56,617 bases of DNA. Source: Pseudomonadota bacterium. GTDB taxonomy: Bacteria > Pseudomonadota > Gammaproteobacteria > Steroidobacterales > Steroidobacteraceae. The stretch spans positions 1-56,617 of the forward strand of contig JAKBWB010000047.1 in the NCBI GenBank assembly GCA_021843755.1, in the 5' to 3' direction. The notes under the pieces are model-generated. The model ran no database searches. It worked only from the letters and a program-made list of their open reading frames with translations, and was not told the DNA's origin. The position numbers and the translations under genes are program-made. Shown here piece by piece: positions 45,419 through 56,120 of this stretch; positions within the stretch are counted from its first letter, which is position 1, and each line of letters opens with the position of its first letter.

Positions 45419-45958
45419 ATGCGTGTGCCCGTGCTTGTCCTGGGACTAGGCAACGTGCTGCTCGGCGATGACGGGCTCGGCCCTATCAGCCTCGCGCGAA
45501 TCGAGCGGGATTATCGGATACCCCCGGGCGTGCGCCTGGTCGAAGGTGGCACGTTGGGCCTGACGCTGCTCGGTGAGCTTGCGCAAGCCGTGCATGTCAT
45601 CCTGGTCGACGCAGTAGCCACCGGCGAGCCGCCCGGTACGTTGGTGCGCCTGGACGGCGAGGCGGTCAGGGATGCGGTGCGCGAGCGATTATCGGTGCAT
45701 CAGGTCGGGGTCGCTGACCTGCTCGATGCCGCGCGCCTGATCGGCTGCTATCCGGAGTCGGTCGTGCTGCTGGGCTTGGCTCCGGGGTCGATACGGCTCG
45801 GCTTCGAGCGTACGCAACCCGTTGAGGAAGCAATCGGTACGCTGGTGTCCGCTGTGGTTCGAGAGGTAACGAGCCTTGGCTATGAGTTGGTCGCGCAACC
45901 TCGTGCTGGTGCGGCCGATCGCCCTATTCATGCTCTTGTGCGACATTTCGGGCTGTAA
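45419..45958 (+). CDS. hyaD: Hydrogenase maturation protease
   Basis: A 179-aa endopeptidase of the HyaD/HybD/HupD family. It cleaves the C-terminal tail of the large subunit after nickel insertion. The nickel-sensing acidic and histidine positions are visible: the GLGNVLLGDDGLG loop, Asp in VILVDAVA, and His in LSVHQVGVADLL. ATG 45419 is preferred (GGAG just upstream, family-like N-terminus). Starts at 45386 (GTG) or 45392 (ATG) would add a low-information leader. It overlaps the following cytochrome gene by 77 bases. Confidence 0.93.
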   Translation: MRVPVLVLGLGNVLLGDDGLGPISLARIERDYRIPPGVRLVEGGTLGLTLLGELAQAVHVILVDAVATGEPPGTLVRLDGEAVRDAVRERLSVHQVGVADLLDAARLIGCYPESVVLLGLAPGSIRLGFERTQPVEEAIGTLVSAVVREVTSLGYELVAQPRAGAADRPIHALVRHFGL

Positions 45959-46277
45959 GAGCAGGGGTTCGGCAGCTCCGGATGCGTTTTTGTCATCGAG
46001 CGCGGCCCGGCGTGCCGGGGCGCGGCTATATGCGGTCCGCTGCGCGGTTTGTCACGGCGCCGACGGCCGGGGGAACGGACCGCGCCAGAGCTTCATGGTG
46101 CCACCGCCGGGAGACCTCACCGTTCCCCTCTGGTCGCGTCCGCAGGACGCGGACCGTACGTTCGTGGTCATCCGCGAGGGGATTACACGAACCGCCATGA
46201 CGGGCTGGCCCGCCTTTAGCGATCGGCAAACCTGGGAACTCGTCGCGTACATCGAGTCCCTGGATCACGGCGCCTGA
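45882..46277 (+). CDS. Lipoprotein c-type cytochrome
   Basis: A 131-aa class I cytochrome c with one heme-binding motif CAVCH. The heme-ligand methionine may be in TRTAMTGWPAFSD. The N-terminus has a hydrophobic stretch ending in a lipobox-like ISGC, so it is probably an anchored periplasmic lipoprotein. The gene starts inside the protease gene (77-base overlap), and hypA follows 21 bases after its stop. It may accept electrons from the hydrogenase or link it to other periplasmic carriers. It is unusual inside this operon type. Confidence 0.82.
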   Translation: MSWSRNLVLVRPIALFMLLCDISGCKSRGSAAPDAFLSSSAARRAGARLYAVRCAVCHGADGRGNGPRQSFMVPPPGDLTVPLWSRPQDADRTFVVIREGITRTAMTGWPAFSDRQTWELVAYIESLDHGA

Positions 46278-46298
46278 AGCGCAGGCGAGAGCACGCAG

Positions 46299-46652
46299 AT
46301 GCATGAACTCTCGATCTGTCAGGCGCTGATGGAGGAAGTGGAACGTATTGCCCGCGAGCAGCGCGCCCGCCGGATCGTGGCGGTGACGGTCAAGATTGGC
46401 CCTCTTTCGGGAGTGGAGCCTGCGCTGCTCGAGAGCGCGTACCCGCTCGCGAGCGCCGGCACGGCTGCGGCCGACTCGCGCTTGATCGTCGAACGTTCCG
46501 AACTGCGAGTGCAGTGCCTGGAGTGCGGCGCGGACTCGCAGGCGCAGGGCACGAGGGTGGTTTGTGCCCGCTGCGGTCACTGGCGTGTTCGGATTCTCGC
46601 CGGTCAAGAGCTGCTTCTCACGCGCGTGGAGCTGGAACGTGAGGATGCGTGA
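46299..46652 (+). CDS. hypA: Hydrogenase nickel-insertion protein HypA
   Basis: A 117-aa HypA/HybF homologue. The N-terminal nickel site is M-H-E (MHELSICQALMEEVERIA). The zinc site uses CLEC (C-x2-C) and CARC (C-x2-C) in the C-terminal half. It delivers nickel to the large subunit together with HypB, which is not in this window. As the last gene of the hydrogenase operon it is 21 bases after the cytochrome c gene. The other hyp genes must be elsewhere. Confidence 0.95.
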   Translation: MHELSICQALMEEVERIAREQRARRIVAVTVKIGPLSGVEPALLESAYPLASAGTAAADSRLIVERSELRVQCLECGADSQAQGTRVVCARCGHWRVRILAGQELLLTRVELEREDA

Positions 46653-49154
<2,502 letters not shown>

Positions 49155-49261
49155 GCGTGAATCGCGGCCGGGCCAACTGACAGCGCTTGCGGCAGGTCCC
49201 TCCAAACGTCCGGGAGAGCGTCCGGGCGGGGGGTCGGGGCGGCCACGATGCATGCTCGATC

Positions 49262-50131
49262 TCAGAGCACGCCGATGGGGATCTTGAGGTAATGCACGCC
49301 GTTGCTCTCTGGCGCCGGAAGTCGGCCGGCCCGTATGTTGACCTGCACCGACGGCAGAATGAGGGCGGGCATCTCCAGGGTCGTGTCGCGGTTGGCTCTC
49401 ATGAGGACGAAAGCATCCTCGTCGACGCCGAGTCTGACGTGAACGTTGGCGCGGCGCTGTTCCTCAACGGTAGTTTCCCAGGCAAATCGCTTCCGGTCAG
49501 GGGTGCCGTAGTCGTGGCCGACGAACATGCGTGTGGATGACGGCAGGGCCAGGATCCGCTGAATCGACCGGAATAGGCGGCGGGCATCACCGCCGGGAAA
49601 ATCCGTGCGCGCCGTGCCGTAATCCGGCATGAAAAGGGCGTCGCCTACGAAGGCCGCATCGCCGACGAGATATGTTACGCATGCGGGGGTGTGTCCCGGC
49701 GTATGCAGCACGCGGGCGGGGATCCGGCCGATGGTGAATGTCTCGCCATCGTGAAATAGCCGGTCGAATTGGGATCCATCGACGGGGAAGTCCGCCTTGA
49801 GGTTGAATACATCGGCGAAGATCCGCTGCACGTCGGTGATGCGATCACCGATGCCGATCACTCCGCCGAGAACCTTCTGCAGATGCTCTGCGGCACTCAG
49901 ATGGTCCGCGTGCACGTGTGTCTCGAGTATCCAGCGCGTTGTGAGGTTGTGATCCTGCACGTAGTCGACGATCGACTTGGCGGAGCGCGTCGCGAGTCTG
50001 CCTGCCCTCGGATCGAAGTCGAGCACGGGGTCGATGATGGCGCATTCCATCGTGCCCGGGTCAGACGTCACGTAGCTCACCGTGTTGGTGACCGGGTCGA
50101 AGAACGGCTGTATATCGAGCGGGTAGGGCAT
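49262..50131 (-). CDS. Persulfide dioxygenase (ETHE1/Blh-like MBL-fold hydrolase)
   Basis: A 289-aa metallo-beta-lactamase-fold protein. The metal motif is ETHVHADHLSAA (about 70-81), followed by the later histidine in HTPGHTPACV and the Asp in DALFMPDYGTARTDFPGGDA. The PDYGTARTDFPGG stretch is typical of the persulfide dioxygenase/Blh group, which oxidises glutathione persulfide to sulfite. This fits the sulfur-oxidising context. A promoter with a tandem repeat precedes it (50188-50216). Confidence 0.85.
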   Translation of the reverse strand: MPYPLDIQPFFDPVTNTVSYVTSDPGTMECAIIDPVLDFDPRAGRLATRSAKSIVDYVQDHNLTTRWILETHVHADHLSAAEHLQKVLGGVIGIGDRITDVQRIFADVFNLKADFPVDGSQFDRLFHDGETFTIGRIPARVLHTPGHTPACVTYLVGDAAFVGDALFMPDYGTARTDFPGGDARRLFRSIQRILALPSSTRMFVGHDYGTPDRKRFAWETTVEEQRRANVHVRLGVDEDAFVLMRANRDTTLEMPALILPSVQVNIRAGRLPAPESNGVHYLKIPIGVL

Positions 50132-50187
50132 GTGACGTCATCCTCGGCTGGCGCGTGTCCCGCGCGGGCTGCCCATGCCGCGAAACC

Positions 50188-50216
50188 AGTATATGCGCGT
50201 GTTCTTATATGCGCAA
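50188..50216 (-). promoter_or_regulatory. Promoter with tandem repeat for the persulfide dioxygenase gene
   Basis: On the minus strand TTGCGC (50216-50211) and TATACT (50193-50188) are separated by 17 bases. The plus-strand motif TATATGCGC occurs twice (50190-50198 and 50206-50214) with a 16-base period, overlapping both promoter boxes. Such tandem sites would suit a repressor. The regulator is unknown. Confidence 0.5.
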
Positions 50217-50305
50217 TTGCGACTAGACGGAACCGCGGCGGGCGGTTGTCGACATCGCCGAGAAGGTGACTCCTGCCGGCGGGCGCAGGGCGGCGGCGCG
50301 GTGCG

Positions 50306-51223
50306 TCACGCGCGGTGGCAGCGGTGGTCGTGGTCGTCGAGGCATTCGGTGGCTTCGAGCTGCACCGTGGTGTGAGTGATGGCGTGCCGCTCGCGCAGTC
50401 GGGCGAGAATCCCTCGCAGCACGGACTGTTGGTCGGCCGCGATATCGACGGTGGCGTGAAGTGTCACGACCGGCGCTTCGCCGGTCATCGACCAGACATG
50501 CAGGTGATGAACGTTCCGTACTCCGGGAATGCCCTCCAGATCGCGTGTAAGGCTCGCGGGGTCCAGCCTCTGCGGTACTCCCTGCAACAGGATGTGGCCC
50601 GCTTCGCGCGTCAGCTGCCAGCCGGAGCGAAGAATCAGCAGCGATATCATGAGCGAGAAAATCGGGTCTGCCGCGCTCCATCGGAGCTCGATGATCAACA
50701 GTGCAGCGGCTACGGCGGCCGCCGAGCCGAGCAGATCGCTGAGAACGTGGACGCGAGCGCCGCGCTCATTCAGAGACGTCCCGCCCGCGAGCGTGAGGTA
50801 TGCCGCGACATTGGCTACGGAGCCGAGCAGCGCGATGATCAGCATCAGCTTGCCATCGACTTCGGGGGGTGCGATCAGGCGGCGGACCGCTTCGGCCATG
50901 ACCCAAGCCGTGAGGGCGAGCAGCAGCAGGCCGTTGGTATAGGCCGCGAGCGTCTGGTAGCGGGCCGAGCCGTAAGTGTGGCGCGCATCGGCGGGCCGCC
51001 GGCTGGCCCGGACGGCCAGGATGGCGAGCACGAGTGCCCCGGAATCCGCGAGCAGGTGGCCCGCTTCCGCCAGAAGCGCAATCGAGTTGGCAAACCAGCC
51101 GCCGAGTGCCTCGATGGCGGTAAACATCGCCAGGATGCACAGTGTCACCCGCAGGCGACGCTCGCTCGCACTGTGGGTGTGCTCGTGGTGCGGGAGCCCA
51201 GAATGCGGGTGCGGATGAGTCAT
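50306..51223 (-). CDS. Cation diffusion facilitator (CzcD/ZntB-like zinc or cadmium exporter)
   Basis: A 305-aa CDF protein with six hydrophobic helices, a His-rich N-terminus (THPHPHSGLPHHEHTHS), and both metal-site motifs: H-x-x-x-D in AEAGHLLADSGA (TM2) and HVLSDLLGS (TM5). The C-terminal cytosolic domain (about 205-290) is the ferredoxin-like CDF fold. It exports Zn2+, Cd2+ or Co2+ by proton exchange. The gene is divergent from a MerR regulator whose site lies in its promoter. Confidence 0.92.
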   Translation of the reverse strand: MTHPHPHSGLPHHEHTHSASERRLRVTLCILAMFTAIEALGGWFANSIALLAEAGHLLADSGALVLAILAVRASRRPADARHTYGSARYQTLAAYTNGLLLLALTAWVMAEAVRRLIAPPEVDGKLMLIIALLGSVANVAAYLTLAGGTSLNERGARVHVLSDLLGSAAAVAAALLIIELRWSAADPIFSLMISLLILRSGWQLTREAGHILLQGVPQRLDPASLTRDLEGIPGVRNVHHLHVWSMTGEAPVVTLHATVDIAADQQSVLRGILARLRERHAITHTTVQLEATECLDDHDHRCHRA

Positions 51224-51274
51224 CAGGATTCGCTTGAGCGGAGCGGTCGCTTGAATCGAGGGATGGTAGGCCCT

Positions 51275-51305
51275 ATCCTAAAAGCTCCAGTCACTGGAGC
51301 TTCAA
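51275..51305 (-). promoter_or_regulatory. MerR-type promoter for the CDF exporter
   Basis: On the minus strand TTGAAG (51305-51300) and TAGGAT (51280-51275) are 19 bases apart, the long spacer typical of MerR-regulated promoters. The spacer overlaps the dyad AAGCTCCAG-TCA-CTGGAGCTT (51282-51302). A MerR protein is encoded divergently. Metal induction of the exporter is inferred. Confidence 0.75.
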
Positions 51306-51322
51306 GCGTGGTCAACGTTTCC

Positions 51323-51754
51323 ATGCCGATCGGCGTTCTGGCGCGCAGTGTCGGCTGCAAAGTCCAGACGATCCGCTATTACGAGGATATCGGCTTGCTG
51401 CCCGCGGCGGGGCGAACTGCGGGAGGGCAGCGCCGCTATGGGGAGACACATCGGCAGAAGCTGGTATTCATCAGGCATGCGCGCGAGCTCGGCTTTCCTT
51501 TGCCGGCCGTCCGCGAGCTGCTGACGCTCGCCGATCAGCGGGAGTCCGAATGCGCCCAGGCCGATCGCGTCGCGCGCCGGCATCTCGACTCGGTCAATCG
51601 CCGGATCGCGATGCTCGAGAGTCTGCGCGCGGAACTCGAATTGATGCTGACGCATGGGCATGGCAATCGCATCCGCGATTGCCGCGTCATCGCGACGCTG
51701 GCGGATCATCGGCTCTGTACCCAGGTGCATCACGCCGAAGCGTCGGGTTCCTGA
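51323..51754 (+). CDS. MerR-family metal-responsive regulator
   Basis: A 143-aa MerR protein. The N-terminal winged HTH reads PIGVLARSVGCKVQTIRYYE, then DIGLLPAAGRTAGGQRRYG. A dimerisation helix follows. Candidate metal ligands are the cysteine in ECAQADRVARRHLD and the pair in RDCRVIATLADHRLC near the C-terminus, a pattern like the ZntR/CadR/PbrR group. ATG 51323 is preferred. GTG 51308 would start inside the promoter dyad's neighbourhood. It probably controls the divergent CDF exporter gene. Confidence 0.9.
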   Translation: MPIGVLARSVGCKVQTIRYYEDIGLLPAAGRTAGGQRRYGETHRQKLVFIRHARELGFPLPAVRELLTLADQRESECAQADRVARRHLDSVNRRIAMLESLRAELELMLTHGHGNRIRDCRVIATLADHRLCTQVHHAEASGS

Positions 51755-52146
51755 GTCGCGCGCCGAACCTCTCGAGCGGCTGCGGGTGTGCGGCGACGCC
51801 ATAGCCGATCAGTCGTTTGTTCAACACGGCTGCGCAGGACAAGCCTCCATCCGCCGAAGGCGCTGATTTCAGCGGCCCGTTGGCCCGGATCCCGAACGCG
51901 GCGGCGCCACCTGAAACCGGTGCTCGACACCAGAGCGATTCGGAGAATCCAACAGCGCGCGGCGCGGTGGCGCGGTCTGGACCGCATGAATCGAGCGAAC
52001 TGTCGCGGCGGCGGGCGCGATTCCGTCGAAACGAGTCACGCCAGGACCCCCGGGCCATTGCATGCCCGGGGAAGTCTGCGGACAATAGCAGTCATAGCGC
52101 TGCCAGTCCCGTGCGCACGGGGCACTTTGGCGCGAAGAGGCCGACT
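51755..52146. other. Spacer between merR and mscS
   Basis: About 390 bases with no convincing gene. Longer frames here are Arg/Ala-rich shadows. The mscS frame is open upstream to 51817, but the extra N-terminus is not membrane-like. No promoter is clear. Confidence 0.4.
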
Positions 52147-53244
52147 ATGTCATTAGCGAAATGGTTCTATTCATATCAAGCGCTGCTCACTCAGATCGCC
52201 GTAATCGTATTGATTCACGCATTCCTGATCGTCGTGGTGAGGCTGGTGGGGTTGCGGTTGATCAAGAAGGTGGCCGAGCGTGCACAACCGCTGCGTGAAG
52301 CGCTCTATCGCGCGATGCATTCACCGGTGATCGCATGGATCGTACTGTCCGCGGTATTTCTGGTCGTCAGGCGGATCAACGAGCAGATTCATGCGTCGGT
52401 CCTGTCCAGGGGTCTTGATCCGGCACTGCAGGTCGGCATTCTGCTGGTGATGGCCTGGGCGTGCTGGAACCTCGTGACGATCTACCCGTTGATACGGCGT
52501 CGGCACGGCCACGATGTCAATCCGCTCATTGCGGATCTGGCCGAGAAATTCGCCCGGTTTTTGTTGGTGATGCTCTTTGGACTGATGATTCTGCACACGC
52601 TGAATTTCTCGATCGCGAGTCTACTGACGTTCGGTGGGGTCGCTGGGATCGCGCTCGGCTTCGCGGCTCAGGGCGTCGTGTCCAATGTCTTCGGAGCGAT
52701 GGTGGTCTACATGGATCAACCGTTCAAGGTCGGAGAATGGATCGTGTTACCGGAGCTGAACATTTCCGGCACAGTGGAGCACATCGGCTGGCGCTCCACC
52801 AAGGTGCGAGCGTTCGATACCCGACCGTATTACGTTCCGAACAATATTTTCAACACCAACGTCGTCCAGACGCCGCAGCGGATGCGGGCCCGGCGCATCG
52901 ATCAGACCGTACCAGTGCGCTATTCCGATGCGGACCGCCTCCCGGTGATCCTGAAGGAGTTGCGCACCTTCATTCATAATCACCCCGGCATCGACCACAA
53001 CCAGAGCGAGATGATCTACTTTACGAATTACGGGCCGCATTCCCTCGATATCTTGATTTACTGCTTTGTCGCGTCGGTCCAGTGGGGCGAGTCGCTCGCC
53101 GTGCAGGAGGATGTCCTGCTCAACGCGGCGCGCATCATCAGGCGCAATGGCGGCGAGTTGGCGCTGCCTATCACGCGTGTGCAGATGCTGACGATGCCGC
53201 CCGATGCGGGTTCCGCCTCCGAGGCGGCATTGCCCGTGGGTTGA
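52147..53244 (+). CDS. MscS-family mechanosensitive channel
   Basis: A 365-aa small-conductance mechanosensitive channel. Four to five hydrophobic helices occupy residues 1-170. The pore helix TM3 is near SLLTFGGVAGIALGFAAQGV, followed by VSNVFGAMVVYMDQPFKVGEW and the beta domain (PYYVPNNIFNTNVVQTPQ). The rest forms the cytosolic cage. Opens under osmotic downshock. ATG 52147 is preferred over longer frames. Confidence 0.9.
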   Translation: MSLAKWFYSYQALLTQIAVIVLIHAFLIVVVRLVGLRLIKKVAERAQPLREALYRAMHSPVIAWIVLSAVFLVVRRINEQIHASVLSRGLDPALQVGILLVMAWACWNLVTIYPLIRRRHGHDVNPLIADLAEKFARFLLVMLFGLMILHTLNFSIASLLTFGGVAGIALGFAAQGVVSNVFGAMVVYMDQPFKVGEWIVLPELNISGTVEHIGWRSTKVRAFDTRPYYVPNNIFNTNVVQTPQRMRARRIDQTVPVRYSDADRLPVILKELRTFIHNHPGIDHNQSEMIYFTNYGPHSLDILIYCFVASVQWGESLAVQEDVLLNAARIIRRNGGELALPITRVQMLTMPPDAGSASEAALPVG

Positions 53245-54322
53245 GTTCACGCGGATTGAGGACAGCTGGCCAGGCCTGGCACGGCGAACTGTGCTACGCT
53301 GCTTTGGGTCGCTCGCGATCGTCGGCGGAGCGACGTCTCCGCGATCCTGAACTCGATCTGCGAGCCAGTCTCGATCCGGCCGGAAATGAAAATACAATGG
53401 GCAGGATGACGCATCGGTACGCCTCCGTTCACAGCGGCCATACTTGCGCGATCACTGCGCTAGTGCGTCTCTGGTCAGCCGCGGGTAGGGGACCTGCTGT
53501 ACCGGGTTCTGGATGTCGAGGCGAGTCAGCGTCCTCGGACGCATAGCTGAAAAGACCCGTGACCCGGCGATTGGGAAAGCGGATGGTCCCAGCGGCATCG
53601 ACGATGCGCAGCGCGTCGGGAATGGTTTGAAGGACGAGTTGGGCAAGCTGTGCGCGGTAAAGCCATCGGGTCCGTTCTCTCGAGACGGATAACGCACGTG
53701 AACTCCCATTCGTGTGAGAACTCTGCGCGCAGCCCGACCCGGACGGATCATTTGGATGATACGCGCCGTCTCCAGCCTCGAGCGAATCTGCGGCGTCCCC
53801 CGCGGGGAACGGCTGGCGCCACCAAAGTGCCGGATAGGGAGATGGGCCAGAGGGACTGGACGCGGCGGCGACCGTCGCCGCTGCTGCACCGGCATGCGGG
53901 AGTATCTTCGGTTCCCGAGAAGAAAAAGAGAGACTCCGCCTGACTCAGCAGAGGACCGGGAGCATGGCGCATGTCAGATGCCACCGCTTCGACCGGCTTG
54001 CTGTGCAGCCGCGCTGGCCCCGGCGGCGTCAAGGGACGCTTTCCTCTGCACCCCCTTGCGCGGCTCGTTGATAGGCCGTGTCGTTGCCGAGTGCGCGTCA
54101 CTGTGCGACAAGCGAGCATGTTTAAGCTGGTGGGCCTGCGGTTAGATATTACGCGAGTGCCTTGCGTCGTACACTCGAGTCACCCGGGACGCCCAGAGTG
54201 GCAGGAACGGATGCGGAAATTCCGTATGTTCGAGTCTCCCGGGGGTATTGCACGATTGTGTCGAACAGGGGCGCGCTCCACGCGGACCCAAGAATCTTCG
54301 ACGTCCATCTGGAGTCTGTAGA
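53245..54322. other. Long intergenic region with PAS fragment
   Basis: About 1.08 kb between mscS and the nucleotidyltransferase gene. The only recognisable coding trace is the PAS-like fragment at 53520-53690. The remaining open frames are Arg/Pro-rich and not credible. Confidence 0.45.
53520..53690 (-). pseudogene. PAS-domain fragment (sensor protein relic)
   Basis: The minus strand reads RERTRWLYRAQLAQLVLQTI, then PDALRIVDAAGTIRFPNRRV and TGLFSYASEDADS. This is the characteristic start of a PAS domain in sensory proteins. Downstream it loses domain character without reaching a full PAS fold, and no start codon or complete gene is present. A remnant of a sensor kinase or diguanylate cyclase is the simplest reading. 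Confidence 0.45.
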
Positions 54323-55324
54323 ATGACCGAAGAATCCGATACCTGGGCGCTAGTGCTGGCGGCCGGGGAGGGCAGCCGCCTGCGATCCCTGACAACTGCC
54401 GCTTCGGGGACGACCGTTCCGAAGCAATTTTGCTCGCTTTACGAGGGACCATCCCTGTTGCATGAAGCGCTTTGCCGCGCGCGCACCGTAACCACTGAGG
54501 ATAGAATCTGCGTCGTCGTAGCGCAACAGCACCGGCGCTGGTGGGAGGGGGCTCTCTGGTTGCTGCCTCCCGAAAATGTGATCGTACAAGCGGAAAACCG
54601 CGGTACCGGCCTCGGCATAGTCCTGCCATTGCTGCACATCCTTTCTCGCGATCCCGAGGCGAAGCTCGTGCTGCTCCCTTCGGATCATCATGTGCGCCAA
54701 GAGGCCGTGCTGAGTGCCGCGCTTCAGGGTGCTCTCGCGCAGATCTCGCGGCATTCCCGGGAGATTGTGCTGCTTGGGGTCAGTCCCGAAGAGCTTGACC
54801 AGGATCTCGGCTATATCGTGCCAGGCCCGGTCGACGAGCGAGGCGTACTCACGGTCGAGCGCGTCGTCGAAAAACCCTCCCTCACCATGGCGAACGAGCT
54901 GGTCGGAGCTGGGGGACTTTGGAACACTTTTATCGTCGTATCCACAGGACGGGCGTTGATGGACCTGGTTCGAAAGCGCTTCCCGGAAATTGTCAGCGTC
55001 ATGATGGCCGCATTCGAATCCGACCGCCGCGAGGGTTCAGAGGGAACCGCCATGGCCGAACTCTACCAGAAGTTGCCGGCCGTGGATTTCTCGCGGGACA
55101 TCCTCACCGAGCAGGTGTCGAGCCTGCGCGTGCTTCCCGTGCAGCCCTGTGGCTGGAGTGATCTCGGCACGCCGAAACGGGTCGCGGACACGCTGCGCAG
55201 GTTGCCTCGACCCGTCTGTTCCACTTCCACACGATCGAGCGTTGGATACCTCAGCCTCGCCGGTCAACACGCGCGTATACACGTGCACGATGGGTCGGGG
55301 AGACGGCCTGAAGCGCCAAGGTGA
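54323..55324 (+). CDS. Sugar nucleotidyltransferase (mannose-1-phosphate guanylyltransferase-like)
   Basis: A 333-aa NTP_transferase-type enzyme forming NDP-sugars for polysaccharide or glycan synthesis. Its N-terminal motif is ALVLAAGEGSRLRSLT (about 9-24). Further motifs are VVAQQHRRWWEGAL, LLPSDHHVRQE and VERVVEKPSL, with FSRDILTE and CGWSDLGTP near the end, as in ManC-like proteins. GGAG lies 8 bases before ATG 54323. The downstream methyltransferase begins 4 bases after its stop, so the two are co-transcribed. Confidence 0.87.
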   Translation: MTEESDTWALVLAAGEGSRLRSLTTAASGTTVPKQFCSLYEGPSLLHEALCRARTVTTEDRICVVVAQQHRRWWEGALWLLPPENVIVQAENRGTGLGIVLPLLHILSRDPEAKLVLLPSDHHVRQEAVLSAALQGALAQISRHSREIVLLGVSPEELDQDLGYIVPGPVDERGVLTVERVVEKPSLTMANELVGAGGLWNTFIVVSTGRALMDLVRKRFPEIVSVMMAAFESDRREGSEGTAMAELYQKLPAVDFSRDILTEQVSSLRVLPVQPCGWSDLGTPKRVADTLRRLPRPVCSTSTRSSVGYLSLAGQHARIHVHDGSGRRPEAPR

Positions 55325-55328
55325 GTCG

Positions 55329-56120
55329 ATGCTAGCGGGAGAGCCAACCAAGACACGAGCCAGGCGCCGTTCAGTGCGCGTGGAGGGGGAAGCGGGCGCA
55401 TCTGTCGGCGAGTATGCCTCCCGAATCGACACCACCGCGACCCGGCTGGAACGGCGACTCATTCTTGGGTTGGCGGGCAATGTTTTCGGCAAGGTGGTCC
55501 TTGACGTTGGGTGCGGCGATGGCACCCTCGCGCTCGCACTTGCCAAGCGTGGTGCTGATGTGACGGGTATTGATTCCTCCGGTGCAATGATTGACGCGGC
55601 TCGGACGCGGGCAGAGCACCATGGTGCGGACATCGTCTTTGAGCGCGCCAACGCCGGATGGCTCCCATTTCAACCGGAACGCTTCGACATCATCACGGCA
55701 GTTACGGTGCTGTGCTTTCTCGAGGATGCGCAGACCGTGCTTCGGGAATCTGCGCGAGCGCTTAAACCCGGGGGGCAACTCATTATTGGCGAGCCCGGCC
55801 GATGGAGTCCGTGGGCGGTGGGACGGCGATTACGGGCTTGGCGAGGAGCGCCACCCTGGCGCCATGCACGGTTTCGGACGGCTCGTGAGCTTCGCGATCT
55901 GGTGGAGGGCGCGGGTCTTGTCGTGGAAACTGTACGTGGTAGCAGCAACTACCGCCGGTTGATATCGACGGATCGTCGGACAAGCCATTACGAGACGGTT
56001 TTGGGCCGACTGACAATCGTCGCTGGCGCGTTTGTGGCGCTATCGGCTCGCAGACCCGCGGGGTATCCGAGGTCGCTGGCCTCCCTCCGAGAGGGCCAGT
56101 GTCCGGGTCTACGCGCCTGA
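55329..56120 (+). CDS. SAM-dependent methyltransferase
   Basis: A 263-aa class I methyltransferase. The SAM-binding motif I is VLDVGCGDGTLALALA (about 58-73), motif II ends in TGIDSSGAMIDAAR, and the later strand ALKPGGQLIIGEPG is typical. The substrate is unknown. ATG 55329 follows AAGGTGA, which contains the stop of the nucleotidyltransferase gene. An upstream ATG at 55290 is less likely. It forms a two-gene unit with the sugar nucleotidyltransferase. Confidence 0.88.
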   Translation: MLAGEPTKTRARRRSVRVEGEAGASVGEYASRIDTTATRLERRLILGLAGNVFGKVVLDVGCGDGTLALALAKRGADVTGIDSSGAMIDAARTRAEHHGADIVFERANAGWLPFQPERFDIITAVTVLCFLEDAQTVLRESARALKPGGQLIIGEPGRWSPWAVGRRLRAWRGAPPWRHARFRTARELRDLVEGAGLVVETVRGSSNYRRLISTDRRTSHYETVLGRLTIVAGAFVALSARRPAGYPRSLASLREGQCPGLRA

